DNA of 64,000 nt from Pantoea trifolii (GTDB lineage: Bacteria > Pseudomonadota > Gammaproteobacteria > Enterobacterales > Enterobacteriaceae), in contig NZ_JANIET010000001.1 of the NCBI RefSeq assembly GCF_024506435.1, forward strand, positions 1,674,001-1,738,000, written 5' to 3'. Below, in pieces: positions 10,925-22,558 of the stretch; position 1 is the stretch's first letter; each line of letters starts with the position of its first letter. Both the position numbers and the translations under genes were made by a program. The notes below the pieces were generated by a model, which was given only the letters and a program-made list of their open reading frames with translations, made no database searches and was not told the origin of the DNA.

Positions 10925-11781
10925 TGCAGTTCCGCCTTGCTGTTCAGCATACGCGCTGCACGCCAGTAAGCCAGCAGCATCAATCCCATCAGCAGCGTCA
11001 TCACAATGCTGGTGGCGGCACCGAACGGCCAGTCGCGGATATTGAGGAACTGGCTCTTGATCACGTTGCCAATCAACAGGTTTTTCGCGCCGCCCAGCAA
11101 ATCTGCCACAAAGAACAAACCCATCGCCGGGATAAACACCAGCAGGCAACCGGCGACAATGCCCGGCATGGTGAGCGGCAGAATGATGCGTAAGAAGGTT
11201 TTCAGTTTACTGGCGCCGAGATCGCGCGCCGCTTCGAGGCAGGATTTATCCAGTTTTTCCAGGCTGGAGTAGAGCGGCAGCACCATAAACGGCAGCAGAA
11301 TGTAGATCAGTCCCAGAATCACCGCTTCGGAGGTGTACATGATGCGAAACGGTTTATCGATCACCCCGAGCCACAGCAAAAACTCATTTAGCCAGCCGCG
11401 CGTGCTGAGGAAGATTTTCAGGCCGTAGATGCGGATCAGCGAGTTGGTCCAGAACGGCACAATCAGCAGGAACAGCATCAGCGGACGCAGGCGCGCCGGT
11501 AGTTTTGTCAGACACCAGGCAAACGGATAACCCAGCAGCAGGCAGCACAACGTGGCGATAAACGCCATATTCAGCGAGTGCAGCAGCACGTCGGCGTAAA
11601 GTGGATCCAGCAGTCGCGTGTAGTTATTGAGGGTGAAGGCCATACTGACAAAATGCGCATCGTCGCGCGTCAGGAAGCTGGTGGCGAAGATCATCAGGTT
11701 GGGCAGCAGCACAAACAGCGTCAGCCAGCTGACGATCAGCGCGACAATCACTTTCTGCAGGCGGTTACGCATCAACTTCAT
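10921..11781 (-). CDS. potB: Spermidine/putrescine ABC permease PotB
   Basis: This 286-residue permease (E. coli about 275-285) pairs with PotC. It has six membrane segments and the EAA loop [21 protein letters not shown]. Its start lies inside the end of potA (17-base overlap). A Met three codons downstream is an alternative start. Confidence 0.95.
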   Translation of the reverse strand: MKLMRNRLQKVIVALIVSWLTLFVLLPNLMIFATSFLTRDDAHFVSMAFTLNNYTRLLDPLYADVLLHSLNMAFIATLCCLLLGYPFAWCLTKLPARLRPLMLFLLIVPFWTNSLIRIYGLKIFLSTRGWLNEFLLWLGVIDKPFRIMYTSEAVILGLIYILLPFMVLPLYSSLEKLDKSCLEAARDLGASKLKTFLRIILPLTMPGIVAGCLLVFIPAMGLFFVADLLGGAKNLLIGNVIKSQFLNIRDWPFGAATSIVMTLLMGLMLLAYWRAARMLNSKAELQ

Positions 11782-12886
11782 ACGGCAGCACCACCTCCCA
11801 GTTTGGCACCCAGCTGACCGCCATTTTCTGGTTCAGTGAGTGATCAAAATCGGGATCGTCTTCGTTGAAGAACTCGCTCACCGTCAGCAGCTTGCCGTTC
11901 TCCAGCTCAACGGTGGATTCCAGCGTCATGCCTTTATAGTTGCGCTCGCGCACGTAGCCGATCAGGTTGTCGCTGCGGCTGTCGTGATCGATCTCCTCGA
12001 CGCGCAGATCTTCCGGGCGCAGCAGCACATGCAGCTTATCGCCCGCGCTGACCGGGAAATCACACTGCAGCTCACATTCACGCCCTTCCACCCGCGCGCG
12101 GATAGTGGGCGCATGCTCGCTGCTCAGCACCTCGGCATCGAACACGTTTATCTCGCCGATAAAGCGCGCCACAAACAGGTTGGCGGGCTCTTCGTAAATC
12201 TCGCGCGGCGTGCCGTCCTGTTCGATACGACCATCGCGCATCACCACGATACGATCGGACATAGTCAGCGCTTCTTCCTGATCGTGGGTGACGAAGACAA
12301 AGGTGATGCCGAGCTTACGCTGCAGCGCTTTGAGCTCGTTTTGCATCTGGCGACGCAGCTTGTAATCCAGCGCCGACAGCGACTCATCCAGCAGCAACAC
12401 TTTCGGACGATTGACCACCGCGCGCGCAATCGCCACGCGCTGTTGCTGACCGCCCGAAAGCTGATGCGGACGGCGATCGGCAAAACTCTCCAGCTGCACC
12501 ATCGCCAGCGCATCGTTAACGCGCGTGGTGATCTCGGCCACCGGGGTTTTCTGCATGCGCAGGCCAAAGGCGACGTTCTCAAACACCGACATGTGTGGGA
12601 ACAGCGCGTAGCTTTGAAACACGGTGTTGATGTGGCGATGCTCGGCGGGCAGGTCGGTGATGTCATTATCATCAAGAATGATGTGACCGCGATCGGCCTC
12701 TTCCAGCCCGGCAATCAGCCGCAATATGGTGGTTTTTCCGCAGCCGGAAGGGCCAAGCAGCGTGATGAACTCGCCGTGACGGATGGTCAGGTCAAAGTCA
12801 GAGATGATGGTTTTGCCATCGAAAGCTTTACTGATGCCAGAAAGCGTAACCAGCGCAGGCGCGCGTGTTTGCGTCATTTTAGTCAC
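11765..12886 (-). CDS. potA: Spermidine/putrescine ABC ATPase PotA
   Basis: This 373-residue ATPase (E. coli 378) has Walker A (GPSGCGKTT), Q-loop, signature [15 protein letters not shown], Walker B ([11 protein letters not shown]) and H-loop (VTHDQEEAL) in the first 240 residues. A C-terminal TOBE/OB regulatory domain follows. It is first of the potABCD operon and divergent from pepT across a 290-base intergenic region, as in E. coli. I found no clear operator in that region. Confidence 0.96.
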   Translation of the reverse strand: MTKMTQTRAPALVTLSGISKAFDGKTIISDFDLTIRHGEFITLLGPSGCGKTTILRLIAGLEEADRGHIILDDNDITDLPAEHRHINTVFQSYALFPHMSVFENVAFGLRMQKTPVAEITTRVNDALAMVQLESFADRRPHQLSGGQQQRVAIARAVVNRPKVLLLDESLSALDYKLRRQMQNELKALQRKLGITFVFVTHDQEEALTMSDRIVVMRDGRIEQDGTPREIYEEPANLFVARFIGEINVFDAEVLSSEHAPTIRARVEGRECELQCDFPVSAGDKLHVLLRPEDLRVEEIDHDSRSDNLIGYVRERNYKGMTLESTVELENGKLLTVSEFFNEDDPDFDHSLNQKMAVSWVPNWEVVLPYEVDA

Positions 12887-13176
12887 TCAGTCTGATGGTG
12901 AATCAGGTTACAGCATAGCCGCTGGTGGCCGCTTGCTGTGATGAAGGGCGCGATGATACCGCAAAAATGTGTCAATGCCATGTTTTGCCACGGATTTACC
13001 TTGAAAACGCTGAAAAATGCCGGAGTATGCATAACGGAAAAGTCGGACAGGTGAGCGTGAGCGAATTTTCAGCGCAATTCACGTTGAGAGAGCTAACCTG
13101 AAGGATAATGATTTGACGCAACATGGTGCCATCAGGCCACCATGATAATGACGCAGGTTCTTTAGAGGGATGACAG

Positions 13177-14406
13177 ATGGATCAATTACTTGAGCGTTTT
13201 CTCAGTTATGTCGCAGTAGAAACTCAGTCAAAACCTCAGGCACGTCAGGTGCCAAGCAGCGAAGGGCAGTGGACGCTGGCGCGTCAATTACAGGAAGAAC
13301 TCATTGCGCTGGGCTTTGTTGATGTTTCGCTGAGCGATCATTGCTGTGTGATGGGCACTTTACCGGCTAACGTCGATTGGGCCACGCCGGTGATCGGCTT
13401 TATTTCGCATATGGATACCTCACCGGATTTCACTGCCAAAAACGTCAATCCGCAGATTATTGAAAACTACCGCGGTGGTGATATCGCGCTGGGTAACGGT
13501 GATGAAGTTTTGTCACCGGTGATGTTCCCGATTTTGCATAAGTTGATTGGCCATACGCTGATCACCACCGATGGCAAAACCCTGCTCGGCGCGGATGATA
13601 AAGCCGGTATCGCCGAGATCATGACCGCGATGGCGCGTCTGGCAAAAAGTGATACGCCGCACGGCGCGATTCGCGTGGCCTTCACGCCGGATGAAGAGAT
13701 TGGTCGCGGTGCATCGCACTTCGACGTCGAAGGCTTTGCCGCCGATTGGGCCTATACCGTGGATGGCAGCGATCTCGGCGAGTTTGAGTTCGAGAACTTC
13801 AATGCCGCCACCGCGATGGTCAAAATCACCGGTAACAACGTGCATCCGGGCAGCGCCAAAAATGTGATGGTCAATGCGCTGGATCTGGCGATGCGCTTCC
13901 ACGCGGAATTGCCGGCCAAAGAGAAGCCGCAGTATACCGACGGCTACGAGGGCTTCTTCCATCTGCACATCATCAAAGGCACGGTTGAACATGCCGAGCT
14001 AATGTATCTAATCCGTGATTTTGATGCCGACAGCTATGAACAGCGTAAACAACTGCTGGAAGAGATTGGCCAGCGCGTTAGCAAAGGGCTGCAGAGCGAG
14101 TGTTCGGTGAAGGTGGAGATCAGCGATAGCTATCGCAACATGCGCGAGAAGGTTGAACCGCATCCGCACATTATTGAGTTAGCGCTACAGGCGATGCGCG
14201 ATTGTGGCATTGAACCGAACGTCAAACCGATTCGCGGCGGCACCGACGGCTCTGCGCTGTCGTGGAAAGGATTGCCGTGCCCGAACCTGTTCACCGGCGG
14301 CTACAACTATCACGGCAAGCACGAGTTCGCCTCTCTTAATGTGATGGCGCAGTCGGTAGATGTGATTGTGCGTTTGGCTGAGCTGGCGGGGCAGAAGAAG
14401 GGGTGA
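13177..14406 (+). CDS. pepT: Peptidase T (tripeptidase)
   Basis: This 409-residue M20B zinc aminotripeptidase cleaves the N-terminal residue from tripeptides in the cytoplasm. Metal-site and catalytic segments are visible: [41 protein letters not shown] and the C-terminal [16 protein letters not shown] ribosome site precedes the ATG. E. coli pepT is FNR-activated, but I see no good TTGAT-N4-ATCAA box here. Confidence 0.96.
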   Translation: MDQLLERFLSYVAVETQSKPQARQVPSSEGQWTLARQLQEELIALGFVDVSLSDHCCVMGTLPANVDWATPVIGFISHMDTSPDFTAKNVNPQIIENYRGGDIALGNGDEVLSPVMFPILHKLIGHTLITTDGKTLLGADDKAGIAEIMTAMARLAKSDTPHGAIRVAFTPDEEIGRGASHFDVEGFAADWAYTVDGSDLGEFEFENFNAATAMVKITGNNVHPGSAKNVMVNALDLAMRFHAELPAKEKPQYTDGYEGFFHLHIIKGTVEHAELMYLIRDFDADSYEQRKQLLEEIGQRVSKGLQSECSVKVEISDSYRNMREKVEPHPHIIELALQAMRDCGIEPNVKPIRGGTDGSALSWKGLPCPNLFTGGYNYHGKHEFASLNVMAQSVDVIVRLAELAGQKKG

Positions 14407-14427
14407 TGGTGATTGCATAGTGCGGGT

Positions 14428-14550
14428 TGTCCCCCATCCCGGCCTTCCCCCATAAATGGGGGAAGGAGACGCTGCCACATGTAGCTTCAGAACGAACATA
14501 TGGCAGCATCTTCCTCCCCCATTTATGGGGGAGGACCGAGGAGGGGGACA
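14428..14550. repeat. 123-bp MITE-like inverted-repeat element
   Basis: The ends read TGTCCCCC and GGGGGACA. Each arm holds its own hairpin (CCCCCATAAATGGGGG left, CCCCCATTTATGGGGG right). The inner segments GCTGCCACATG and CATATGGCAGC pair across a short centre. It contains no ORF. It is followed at 14553-14588 by short tandem AGCACCCACCG units. It looks like a non-autonomous palindromic element in the pepT/roxA gap and may end both convergent transcripts. Confidence 0.7.
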
Positions 14551-14616
14551 GCCAGCACCCACCGAGCACCCACCGAGCACCGTCCGAGTTTTAGAAACCC
14601 CGAGACAGACTGAAAC

Positions 14617-15738
14617 TTACTCGCCGAAGAACCAATATCCGCTATTTACCAACGCCGCCAGCTGCGCCAGCAGTGAAGGGTCGTCCAGCGCATCGCCGAA
14701 ATCTTCCAGCGTCAGCACGTGATTGTGTGCCAATGCCGCCAGCACATGCGGATGGCTGCTGGTGATCGATTCCCCGTTCACAAACACCACATCTCCGATG
14801 GTCAATACACGCAGACCGCCGAGACGCGTCAGCGCATCGCCTTGCTGCAGTGCATCGTAAATCTCATCAGGTTGATACGGCGGCTCCGGCGGCGCGACGT
14901 CCAGCTCATGACGTGACTGAGAAATAAACTCGCCAAACCACTGATTAAACTGCTCTGGCTGGTTGATCACATCCATCATCACTTTGCGGATGCCTTCCAG
15001 TTCTGATGGCAGGATCTGCGATGGGCATTCACGCGATGGCACATCAGGATCGCTGTAGCGATAGCTGCCCAATTCGTTGGCCAGCATGTGATCGGCAAAA
15101 CCGCTGATCAGCTCGCGACCGTTCGGTGCGCGGAAGCCGACCGAATAGTTGATGGCGTTTTCCAGCGAATAGCCTTCATGCGGGAATCCAGGCGGAATAT
15201 AGAGAATATCGCCGGGCTCCATCTCTTCATCGATGATGGCGTCGAACGGCTCAACCTGCAGCAGATCCGGATGCGGGCAGTGCTGTTTCAACGGCACCTT
15301 TTCACCCACGCGCCAGCGACGACGGCCGGTGCCCTGAATGATAAACACATCGTACTGATCGAAATGCGGGCCCACGCCGCCGCCTGGCACGGCAAAAGAG
15401 ATCATCAGATCGTCAACGCGCCAGTCGGGCAGGAAACGGAACGGGCGCATCAGCGCGGCAGAAGGTTCATGCCAATGGTTGACCGCCTGCACCAGCAGCG
15501 ACCAGTTGCTCTCACCGAGATGATCGTAGCTCTCAAACGGCCCGTGGCTGACTTGCCATTTACCTTCGTTATGGCTGACAAGGCGGCTATCCACCTCATT
15601 TTCCATTGCCAGACCAGCCAGTTCGTCAGGAGAAATAGGATCGACGAAGTTTTTAAATCCACGTTTAAGCACCACCGGGCGTTTCTGCCAGTAGCGCTGA
15701 ATAAAGTCGGGCCAGTTGATATCGAGCTGATAGTCCAT
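14617..15738 (-). CDS. roxA: Ribosomal protein L16 arginine hydroxylase RoxA (YcfD)
   Basis: This 373-residue JmjC-fold 2-oxoglutarate/Fe(II) oxygenase hydroxylates Arg81 of ribosomal protein L16. The iron triad is intact at H125 and D127 (GPHFDQYD) and H187 (PPGFPHEGYS), the same positions as in E. coli YcfD. The C-terminal winged-helix-like and dimerisation regions are full length. It lies 57 bases downstream of phoQ on the same strand, so it may be read through from phoPQ. Confidence 0.96.
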   Translation of the reverse strand: MDYQLDINWPDFIQRYWQKRPVVLKRGFKNFVDPISPDELAGLAMENEVDSRLVSHNEGKWQVSHGPFESYDHLGESNWSLLVQAVNHWHEPSAALMRPFRFLPDWRVDDLMISFAVPGGGVGPHFDQYDVFIIQGTGRRRWRVGEKVPLKQHCPHPDLLQVEPFDAIIDEEMEPGDILYIPPGFPHEGYSLENAINYSVGFRAPNGRELISGFADHMLANELGSYRYSDPDVPSRECPSQILPSELEGIRKVMMDVINQPEQFNQWFGEFISQSRHELDVAPPEPPYQPDEIYDALQQGDALTRLGGLRVLTIGDVVFVNGESITSSHPHVLAALAHNHVLTLEDFGDALDDPSLLAQLAALVNSGYWFFGE

Positions 15739-15795
15739 AGGGTGAGTCCGTTTGCTGCAAAGAATGATGGCAAGTATAACAGCCCGCGTCCCTTT

Positions 15796-17256
15796 CTACT
15801 CGCGGTGATGCTCGACTTCCTGGCGCTGGAAAATGACTTCCATGCGCGCGCCACCGAGCGGGCTGGTGGTGGCAATCACCTGACCGGCGTACTGTTCGAG
15901 GATATCGCGCACCACGGCTAAGCCCAATCCCTGGCCGGGGCGCAAGGTGTCGGCGCGCTGACCGCGCACGAAGATCAGATCGCGTTTGCTTTCCGGGATG
16001 CCGGGGCCGTCATCATCAATAAACAGATGCAAGGTGTTGTCGGTTTGGCGCGCGGTGACTTCAATGAATTCGAGGCAATATTTGCAGGCGTTATCGAGTA
16101 CGTTGCCCAGCACTTCCATAAAGTCATTTTTATCGCCGATAAAGGTCAGTTCCGGCGAGATATCCAGCGTGATCGCCACGCCTTTACGTTGATAGACCTT
16201 ATTCAATGCCGAACACAGGCTGTCGAGCAGCGCCGACACCGAATGCAAATCGCGCTGCAGAGGATTGTGATCGGCCTGCATGCTGGCGCGATGGAGGTAA
16301 TAACCAATCTGTTGTGAAATGCGGCTGATCTGCTCCAGCATCACCGGTTCGGCCTGCTCAATGGTTAACTCTTTACCATTGCGTAACGATCGCAGCGTAC
16401 TTTGCAGCACCGCCAGCGGGGTTTTCAGGCTGTGGGTGACATCCGAAAGGGTGGTGCGATAGCGCGTGTAGCGCTGGCGTTCATTGGTCAGCAGCAGGTT
16501 AAGATTGCGCACCAGGCTGCGTAGCTCTTGTGGCGGATTGTCATCGAGATTCTCGCGCTGGCCTGTTTCCAGCTCGCGCACTTGCGAAGTGAGATCGCCA
16601 ATCGGCCGCAAGCTCCAGTGTGCCGCCAGCCACAGCAGCGGAATCACCAGTAGCAGATTCGCCGCCAGCACATAGCTGAACCACGACCACACCACATCGG
16701 AATGCTGCAACTCTTGCGGAATCGAATCGACCACCACAATGGTTAACGCCGGTAAGTTGGTGGTGGCATCGTAGCGATTGACCGCGACCGAATGGGTAAA
16801 GGTGTCATTACTGTCGCTATCCAGCGCGTGTAGTCGCTCTTTCGCCTGCGAGTTATTGCCCATCGCCGCCATGCTGGTGCGATTGCTGGTGTCGATTTCA
16901 TAGAAGTCGGGCTTGAGCAGCCATTCACGACGAATCTTTTTGCGGATGTCTGGCACATCGCGCTGTTGCCACAGCAGTTTGCCGTGTTCATCGTAGATAA
17001 AGACCAGCGTGGGGAAATTGAGCGTCATGCGCTCGGGCTGACCAATGGTCAGCTGATTGTCGTGCCACTGCGCCAGCGTAAAGAACAGGTTGCTCTCGCC
17101 GCGCATCACGCGATAGGTATTTTTATCGAAGCTGACGACGTAGCCGACCACGGCGACCATGCCGTAGGAGAGCGACAAAAACAGTACGATCGCGGCCGTC
17201 GCCAACAGGAAACGGGCGCGAAGTGAGAAGGGGCGTAAGCGTTGTAACCACGTCAT
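15796..17256 (-). CDS. phoQ: Sensor histidine kinase PhoQ
   Basis: This 486-residue inner-membrane kinase (E. coli 486) senses low Mg2+, acid pH and cationic peptides. It has TM1 (about 18-40), a periplasmic PDC-like sensor (about 43-190), TM2 (about 192-213), HAMP, then the dimerisation helix with phosphoacceptor H275 ([11 protein letters not shown]). The ATPase part shows [18 protein letters not shown] and GQGLGLAV. Oddly, the acidic membrane-facing cluster known from E. coli (EDDDDAE, 148-154) is here DSDSNDT (146-152), with only three Asp. It follows phoP by 3 bases. Confidence 0.95.
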   Translation of the reverse strand: MTWLQRLRPFSLRARFLLATAAIVLFLSLSYGMVAVVGYVVSFDKNTYRVMRGESNLFFTLAQWHDNQLTIGQPERMTLNFPTLVFIYDEHGKLLWQQRDVPDIRKKIRREWLLKPDFYEIDTSNRTSMAAMGNNSQAKERLHALDSDSNDTFTHSVAVNRYDATTNLPALTIVVVDSIPQELQHSDVVWSWFSYVLAANLLLVIPLLWLAAHWSLRPIGDLTSQVRELETGQRENLDDNPPQELRSLVRNLNLLLTNERQRYTRYRTTLSDVTHSLKTPLAVLQSTLRSLRNGKELTIEQAEPVMLEQISRISQQIGYYLHRASMQADHNPLQRDLHSVSALLDSLCSALNKVYQRKGVAITLDISPELTFIGDKNDFMEVLGNVLDNACKYCLEFIEVTARQTDNTLHLFIDDDGPGIPESKRDLIFVRGQRADTLRPGQGLGLAVVRDILEQYAGQVIATTSPLGGARMEVIFQRQEVEHHRE

Positions 17257-17259
17257 AAA

Positions 17260-17928
17260 TCAGAGATCAAAGCGATAGCCCTGGCCGCGCACGGTGTTGA
17301 TCACTTCGGTCGGATAGAGTGAGAGAATTTTTTTGCGCAGACGTCCCATCAGCACGTCGATGGTGTGGCTTTCGCGCAGTTCGGCGTCCGGATAGAGCTG
17401 CAGCATCAGTGAATCTTTGCTTACCACTTTACCGGCGTTACGAATCAGGGTTTCGACAATGGTGTACTCGAAGGCGGTCAGTTTTACCGGTTCGTCTTGC
17501 ACCGTCAGTTCACGGCGAGAGAGATCGACCTGGAACGGCGGCATAGAGATAATTTGCGATGCATGACCGCTGTTGCGACGCATCAGCGCCTGCAAACGTG
17601 CAGCCACTTCTTCAATGTGGAACGGCTTGGTCACGTAGTCGTCGGCACCGGCTTCCAGCGCTTCCACTTTGGCCTGCCAGCCTTCGCGAGCGGTTAATAC
17701 CAGAATCGGTTGGCGAACGGCATCGGTGCGCCAGCGGCGAATCAGCGACATGCCATCTTCGTCCGGCAAACCGAGATCGACCAGCGCGATGTCAGGGACA
17801 TGTTCTTGCAGGAAATAATCCGCTTCTTTGGCATCTTCTGCGGCATCGACCTGATGGCCCATGTCACGCAGCTGCACGGCGAGGTGATGGCGCAGCAGCG
17901 CATTATCTTCCACAACCAGTACACGCAT
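17260..17928 (-). CDS. phoP: Response regulator PhoP
   Basis: This 222-residue OmpR-family regulator (E. coli 223) has a receiver domain with D51 as phosphoacceptor ([12 protein letters not shown]) and the TAREG and KPFH motifs. A C-terminal winged helix follows (about 125-222). It controls Mg2+ starvation and envelope genes. It is first of phoPQ and preceded by a PhoP box, so it is probably autoregulated. Confidence 0.97.
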   Translation of the reverse strand: MRVLVVEDNALLRHHLAVQLRDMGHQVDAAEDAKEADYFLQEHVPDIALVDLGLPDEDGMSLIRRWRTDAVRQPILVLTAREGWQAKVEALEAGADDYVTKPFHIEEVAARLQALMRRNSGHASQIISMPPFQVDLSRRELTVQDEPVKLTAFEYTIVETLIRNAGKVVSKDSLMLQLYPDAELRESHTIDVLMGRLRKKILSLYPTEVINTVRGQGYRFDL

Positions 17929-17966
17929 AGTATTTCCTTAGCTTCCAACGTAGTGATGATGGAAAG

Positions 17967-18001
17967 AGTATATGCGAAGCCAACTAAACCATAGAACAAC
18001 C
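17967..18001 (-). promoter_or_regulatory. PhoP box and -10 of the phoPQ promoter
   Basis: On the minus strand the direct repeat GGTTGT-TCTAT-GGTTTA (17985-18001) matches the PhoP box (T/G)GTTTA-N5-(T/G)GTTTA. Twelve bases downstream lies TATACT (17967-17972), a good -10. This is the geometry of PhoP-activated promoters without a consensus -35. The distal half-site is imperfect (GGTTGT). Confidence 0.75.
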
Positions 18002-18024
18002 AGGCGCGCTAAGCGCGCCTGGTT
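17998..18024 (-). terminator. purB terminator hairpin overlapping the PhoP box
   Basis: A perfect 12-bp stem (AACCAGGCGCGC) with a TAA loop lies 6 bases after the purB stop. In the purB direction only a weak GTTGTTCTAT tract follows. Its distal arm shares four bases (17998-18001) with the PhoP box. Confidence 0.65.
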
Positions 18025-18030
18025 AATGCA

Positions 18031-19434
<1,404 letters not shown>

Positions 19435-19451
19435 TTATGCCGGGGCGGCGC

Positions 19452-20093
19452 TTAATACGCCGGGCCCAGGCGGGATAAAATGGTTTTGGCTTCGCTTAGC
19501 AAGCGCTGGCGCGAGAACATCAGCTGCAGACGGCCACCGCCAACCTGCTGCCATAACACCGCAGAGCGAATGCCGGCCAGCAGGGCGGCGCGCACTTTAC
19601 TCTGCACTTGTGAATTCTGTAATACCTGCGGTGAACCGGTCACCTGAATGCGCGGGCCCAGCGGGCTAATCACATCGACATAAATGCCCGCCATCGCGCT
19701 GGTGATGGTGTCCGATTCCAGTTCGTAATGTGCCAGCTGACGGTCAAGCTGGCCGATGCGCTGTGCCAGCGTGTTCATCGCCGTTTTATTGCCGTGCAGC
19801 TTACGCTCCAGCACCATCATGCTTAAGGTGTAGCGCGTCAGTTCTGCGCTGGCGCCCTGACGATTGCTGCTGTTCAGCACCGCCATTAAGGTCTCTAATC
19901 CAACCTTCAAATTGGCTTCGTCGTTGCCAAACACCGCCAGCGTTGAACCGGGATTGAGATCGATCAGGCTGCGTAGCGACACGTTCAGTGCCGCGTTATT
20001 GCAATGTCCCTGCTGCGCGAGCTGTTGCACCACATGGGCCGCCTGACATACGCCCGCCAGCGCCAGTGTAATCTCATAATAGTTCTTAGCCAC
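19452..20093 (-). CDS. hflD: HflD, lambda CII-binding/high-frequency lysogenisation protein
   Basis: This 213-residue helical, peripheral membrane protein of the HflD family matches E. coli HflD (213) in length and context. In E. coli it binds phage lambda CII and speeds its degradation; its host role is unclear. It lies between mnmA (36 bases upstream) and purB (44 bases downstream) and is probably co-transcribed with both. Confidence 0.93.
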   Translation of the reverse strand: MAKNYYEITLALAGVCQAAHVVQQLAQQGHCNNAALNVSLRSLIDLNPGSTLAVFGNDEANLKVGLETLMAVLNSSNRQGASAELTRYTLSMMVLERKLHGNKTAMNTLAQRIGQLDRQLAHYELESDTITSAMAGIYVDVISPLGPRIQVTGSPQVLQNSQVQSKVRAALLAGIRSAVLWQQVGGGRLQLMFSRQRLLSEAKTILSRLGPAY

Positions 20094-20129
20094 GCTTAAC
20101 TCCTGTCATCGCGTCGGGCAGCGCCGACC

Positions 20130-21242
20130 TTAGGCTTCTGCCAGAGGCAGGCGTTGTTCGATAATGCCGCCGCCGAGGCACACTTCACCGAGATAAAACA
20201 CGGCAGATTGACCTGGCGTGACGGCCGCAACCGGCTCGTCAAAACGGACTTCAATACGGTCGTCGCCGTGCGGAATGATTTCACACGGAATGTCGGTCTG
20301 GCGATAGCGGGTTTTCACCGTGCAGCGCAGCGGGGCGGTAATCGGCTGGCGATCGACCCAGTGCAGCTGTTGGGCAATCAAACCTACAGACATCAGGCGC
20401 GGATGCTCGCCGCCTTGCGCCACGATTAGACGATTGCGCGCCACATCTTTGTCGACCACATACCAGGGATCGTCGTTGCTCTCTTTACGACCGCCAATAC
20501 CGAGGCCTTTACGCTGGCCGAGCGTGTGATACATCAAGCCCTGATGTTCACCGACGATTTCGCCGTCAACGGTTTCGATTTCACCCGGCTGGGCAGGCAG
20601 ATAGCGGCCAAGGAAGTCACGGAACTTGCGCTCGCCGATAAAGCAGATACCGGTGGAATCTTTCTTCTTGGCGGTGATCAGATCCAACTGCTCAGCGATG
20701 CGGCGCACTTCCGGCTTATCCAGTTCGCCAACCGGGAACAGGCTTTGCGCAATCTGCTGGTGGCTGAGCGTGTAAAGGAAATAGCTTTGATCTTTGTTAC
20801 CGTCGAGGCCGCGCAGCAGGCGGCTTTGACCGTCCACATCCTGGCGGCGCACGTAGTGGCCGGTGGCGATGAAATCTGCGCCGAGATCGTCCGCCGCGAA
20901 CTCAAGGAAGGCTTTGAACTTGATCTCTTTGTTGCACAGGATGTCGGGATTCGGCGTGCGGCCCGCTTTGTACTCTTCCAGGAAGTGCTCGAACACGTTA
21001 TCCCAGTACTCAGCGGCGAAGTTGATTTTGTGCAGTTTTATGCCGAGTTTGTCACACACGGCTTGTGCGTCAGCCAGATCATCGGCGGCGGTGCAATACT
21101 CCTCGCCATCGTCTTCCTCCCAGTTCTTCATGAACAGGCCTTCAACCTGGTAGCCCTGCTGCTGCAGTAACCAGGCGGAAACGGAAGAATCGACGCCGCC
21201 GGACATTCCGACGATCACTTTTTTCTGGCTGTTGTCAGACAT
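20130..21242 (-). CDS. mnmA: tRNA-specific 2-thiouridylase MnmA
   Basis: This 370-residue enzyme puts the 2-thio group on wobble U34 of tRNA-Lys, -Glu and -Gln, taking sulfur from the Tus relay. The PP-loop SGGVDSS is near residue 15. The two catalytic cysteines sit in [11 protein letters not shown] (about 101) and [12 protein letters not shown] (about 197). A C-terminal beta-barrel follows. Confidence 0.97.
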   Translation of the reverse strand: MSDNSQKKVIVGMSGGVDSSVSAWLLQQQGYQVEGLFMKNWEEDDGEEYCTAADDLADAQAVCDKLGIKLHKINFAAEYWDNVFEHFLEEYKAGRTPNPDILCNKEIKFKAFLEFAADDLGADFIATGHYVRRQDVDGQSRLLRGLDGNKDQSYFLYTLSHQQIAQSLFPVGELDKPEVRRIAEQLDLITAKKKDSTGICFIGERKFRDFLGRYLPAQPGEIETVDGEIVGEHQGLMYHTLGQRKGLGIGGRKESNDDPWYVVDKDVARNRLIVAQGGEHPRLMSVGLIAQQLHWVDRQPITAPLRCTVKTRYRQTDIPCEIIPHGDDRIEVRFDEPVAAVTPGQSAVFYLGEVCLGGGIIEQRLPLAEA

Positions 21243-21284
21243 GACGCACTCTTAAATTACGATAAAAACAGGCGGCGCATTCTA

Positions 21285-21758
21285 TCATGCAGAAGCGGGG
21301 CGCGCACCCTCATGAAACGGCCACTGGAACGGCGCGACCAGATGCAGCGGAAAACGTTCGCCTTGTTGCCACAGCCGCACGCTCTCTGCCACTAGCGGTG
21401 AACGCAGGCGATTTGCCGTCAGAATCTGCTCTGGCGGCAGCCACCAGCAGCAATCGATGTCGCGATCGTGCGGCGAGGTTTCAACTTTTTCGGCCAGATC
21501 GAGGCCAAACAGGAAACGCACAAAAGGTGTATCGTCCGGGGCAATCCACTGTTGCACGCCGAGGAAATATTCGGGATGGGCGTCGATGCCGGTCTCTTCA
21601 AACAATTCACGCTGCGCGGCTTCGAGCAGGGTTTCATTGGCCTCAAGATGCCCGGCGGGCTGATTCCAGGTAATACGACCGTGGACGCGCTCTTCGACTA
21701 CCAGCAAATGTCCCTGTGCCTGCACAATGCAGGCGACCGTTACATGAGGTTTAAACAT
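21285..21758 (-). CDS. nudJ: Nudix phosphatase NudJ
   Basis: This 157-residue Nudix hydrolase (E. coli NudJ 153) acts on HMP-pyrophosphate and nucleoside tri/diphosphates. A complete Nudix box GX5EX7REXXEEXG is visible, beginning [17 protein letters not shown] and ending FEETG. It sits between rluE and mnmA, as in E. coli. Confidence 0.94.
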   Translation of the reverse strand: MFKPHVTVACIVQAQGHLLVVEERVHGRITWNQPAGHLEANETLLEAAQRELFEETGIDAHPEYFLGVQQWIAPDDTPFVRFLFGLDLAEKVETSPHDRDIDCCWWLPPEQILTANRLRSPLVAESVRLWQQGERFPLHLVAPFQWPFHEGARPASA

Positions 21759-21788
21759 CCTTCCTCCGAAATTGTTAACTAAAAGTTA

Positions 21789-22427
21789 TTAAATGGCTGC
21801 GCTGATATCGCGCCATTCACCCGGCGGCAAATCGCCTAGCTGATGTTCGCCCATCGCAAAGCGAATCAGGCGCAACGTCGGAAAACCGATGTGGGCCGTC
21901 ATGCGCCGTACCTGGCGATTTCGGCCCTCAAACAGGGTGATTTTCAGCCAGCTGGTGGGAATCGCCTTACGCTCGCGAATCGGCGGCTGGCGCGGCCACA
22001 GCCACTCTGGCTCGTCCACTAACTCAATGCCTGCCGGCAACGTTGGGCCATCGTTGAGCGTCACGCCGTTGCGTAACAGGGATAAATCCGATTCCTGCGG
22101 CGCACCTTCCACCTGCACGAAATAGACCTTTCCGGTGCGCTTGCCGGGCTGCGTCAGCGCGGCCTGCAGCGCGCCATCGTTGGTCAAAATCATCAATCCT
22201 TCACTGTCGCGATCGAGGCGGCCCGCAGCATAAACATCGCCTACCGGCACAAAATCTTTCAGCGTGCGGCGTCCGGCTTCATCACTGAATTGCGGCAAAA
22301 CATCGAAGGGTTTGTTAAAGAGTATGACGCGTCTTGGGCCTTTCGGACGGGTATCACGGCGCACGGGCTTACGTGCTGGGGCGTTCGCACGCTTATCCTG
22401 GTGAATTCGTTGAGAAGTTTTTCGCAT
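21789..22427 (-). CDS. rluE: 23S rRNA pseudouridine(2457) synthase RluE
   Basis: This RsuA-family pseudouridine synthase (E. coli 217 residues) modifies U2457 of 23S rRNA. The catalytic Asp is in [12 protein letters not shown], and the GRNRQVRRM motif is near the end. There is no S4 domain, as expected for RluE. The start is uncertain. An ATG at 22457 is in frame, but a TATAAT hexamer overlaps it (22456-22461), so a transcript from that promoter could not include it. I therefore list the next ATG (MRKTSQRIH, 212 residues). Confidence 0.9.
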   Translation of the reverse strand: MRKTSQRIHQDKRANAPARKPVRRDTRPKGPRRVILFNKPFDVLPQFSDEAGRRTLKDFVPVGDVYAAGRLDRDSEGLMILTNDGALQAALTQPGKRTGKVYFVQVEGAPQESDLSLLRNGVTLNDGPTLPAGIELVDEPEWLWPRQPPIRERKAIPTSWLKITLFEGRNRQVRRMTAHIGFPTLRLIRFAMGEHQLGDLPPGEWRDISAAI

Positions 22428-22558
22428 GGGCTTTGCAGTCAGAAACATTCGGCGCATTATAGCGCGAAACTACGGTGATTGGCGTAGCGGAAATAATCAA
22501 GTAGTATTGACCCGCATCTTACAAATCATTAACAAAAAATCGCTCGAAGGAGAGGTTG

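Noticed and set aside
10925..11149. 75-codon N-terminal extension of potC
   Set aside because: It lies wholly within potB in another frame and is unlike any PotC; the ATGA overlap start explains the data.
11840..12895. 351-codon open frame antisense to potA
   Set aside because: It is a shadow of the potA frame; its translation is low-complexity (Gln/His/Arg-rich) and without family motifs.
12887..13176. FNR site for pepT in the potA-pepT gap
   Set aside because: No TTGAT-N4-ATCAA-like sequence with good match is present; TTGACGCAACATGG shares only the left half.
14553..14588. CRISPR-like array
   Set aside because: The AGCACCCACCG units are adjacent, 11-12 bases long and have no spacers, so this is a simple tandem repeat.
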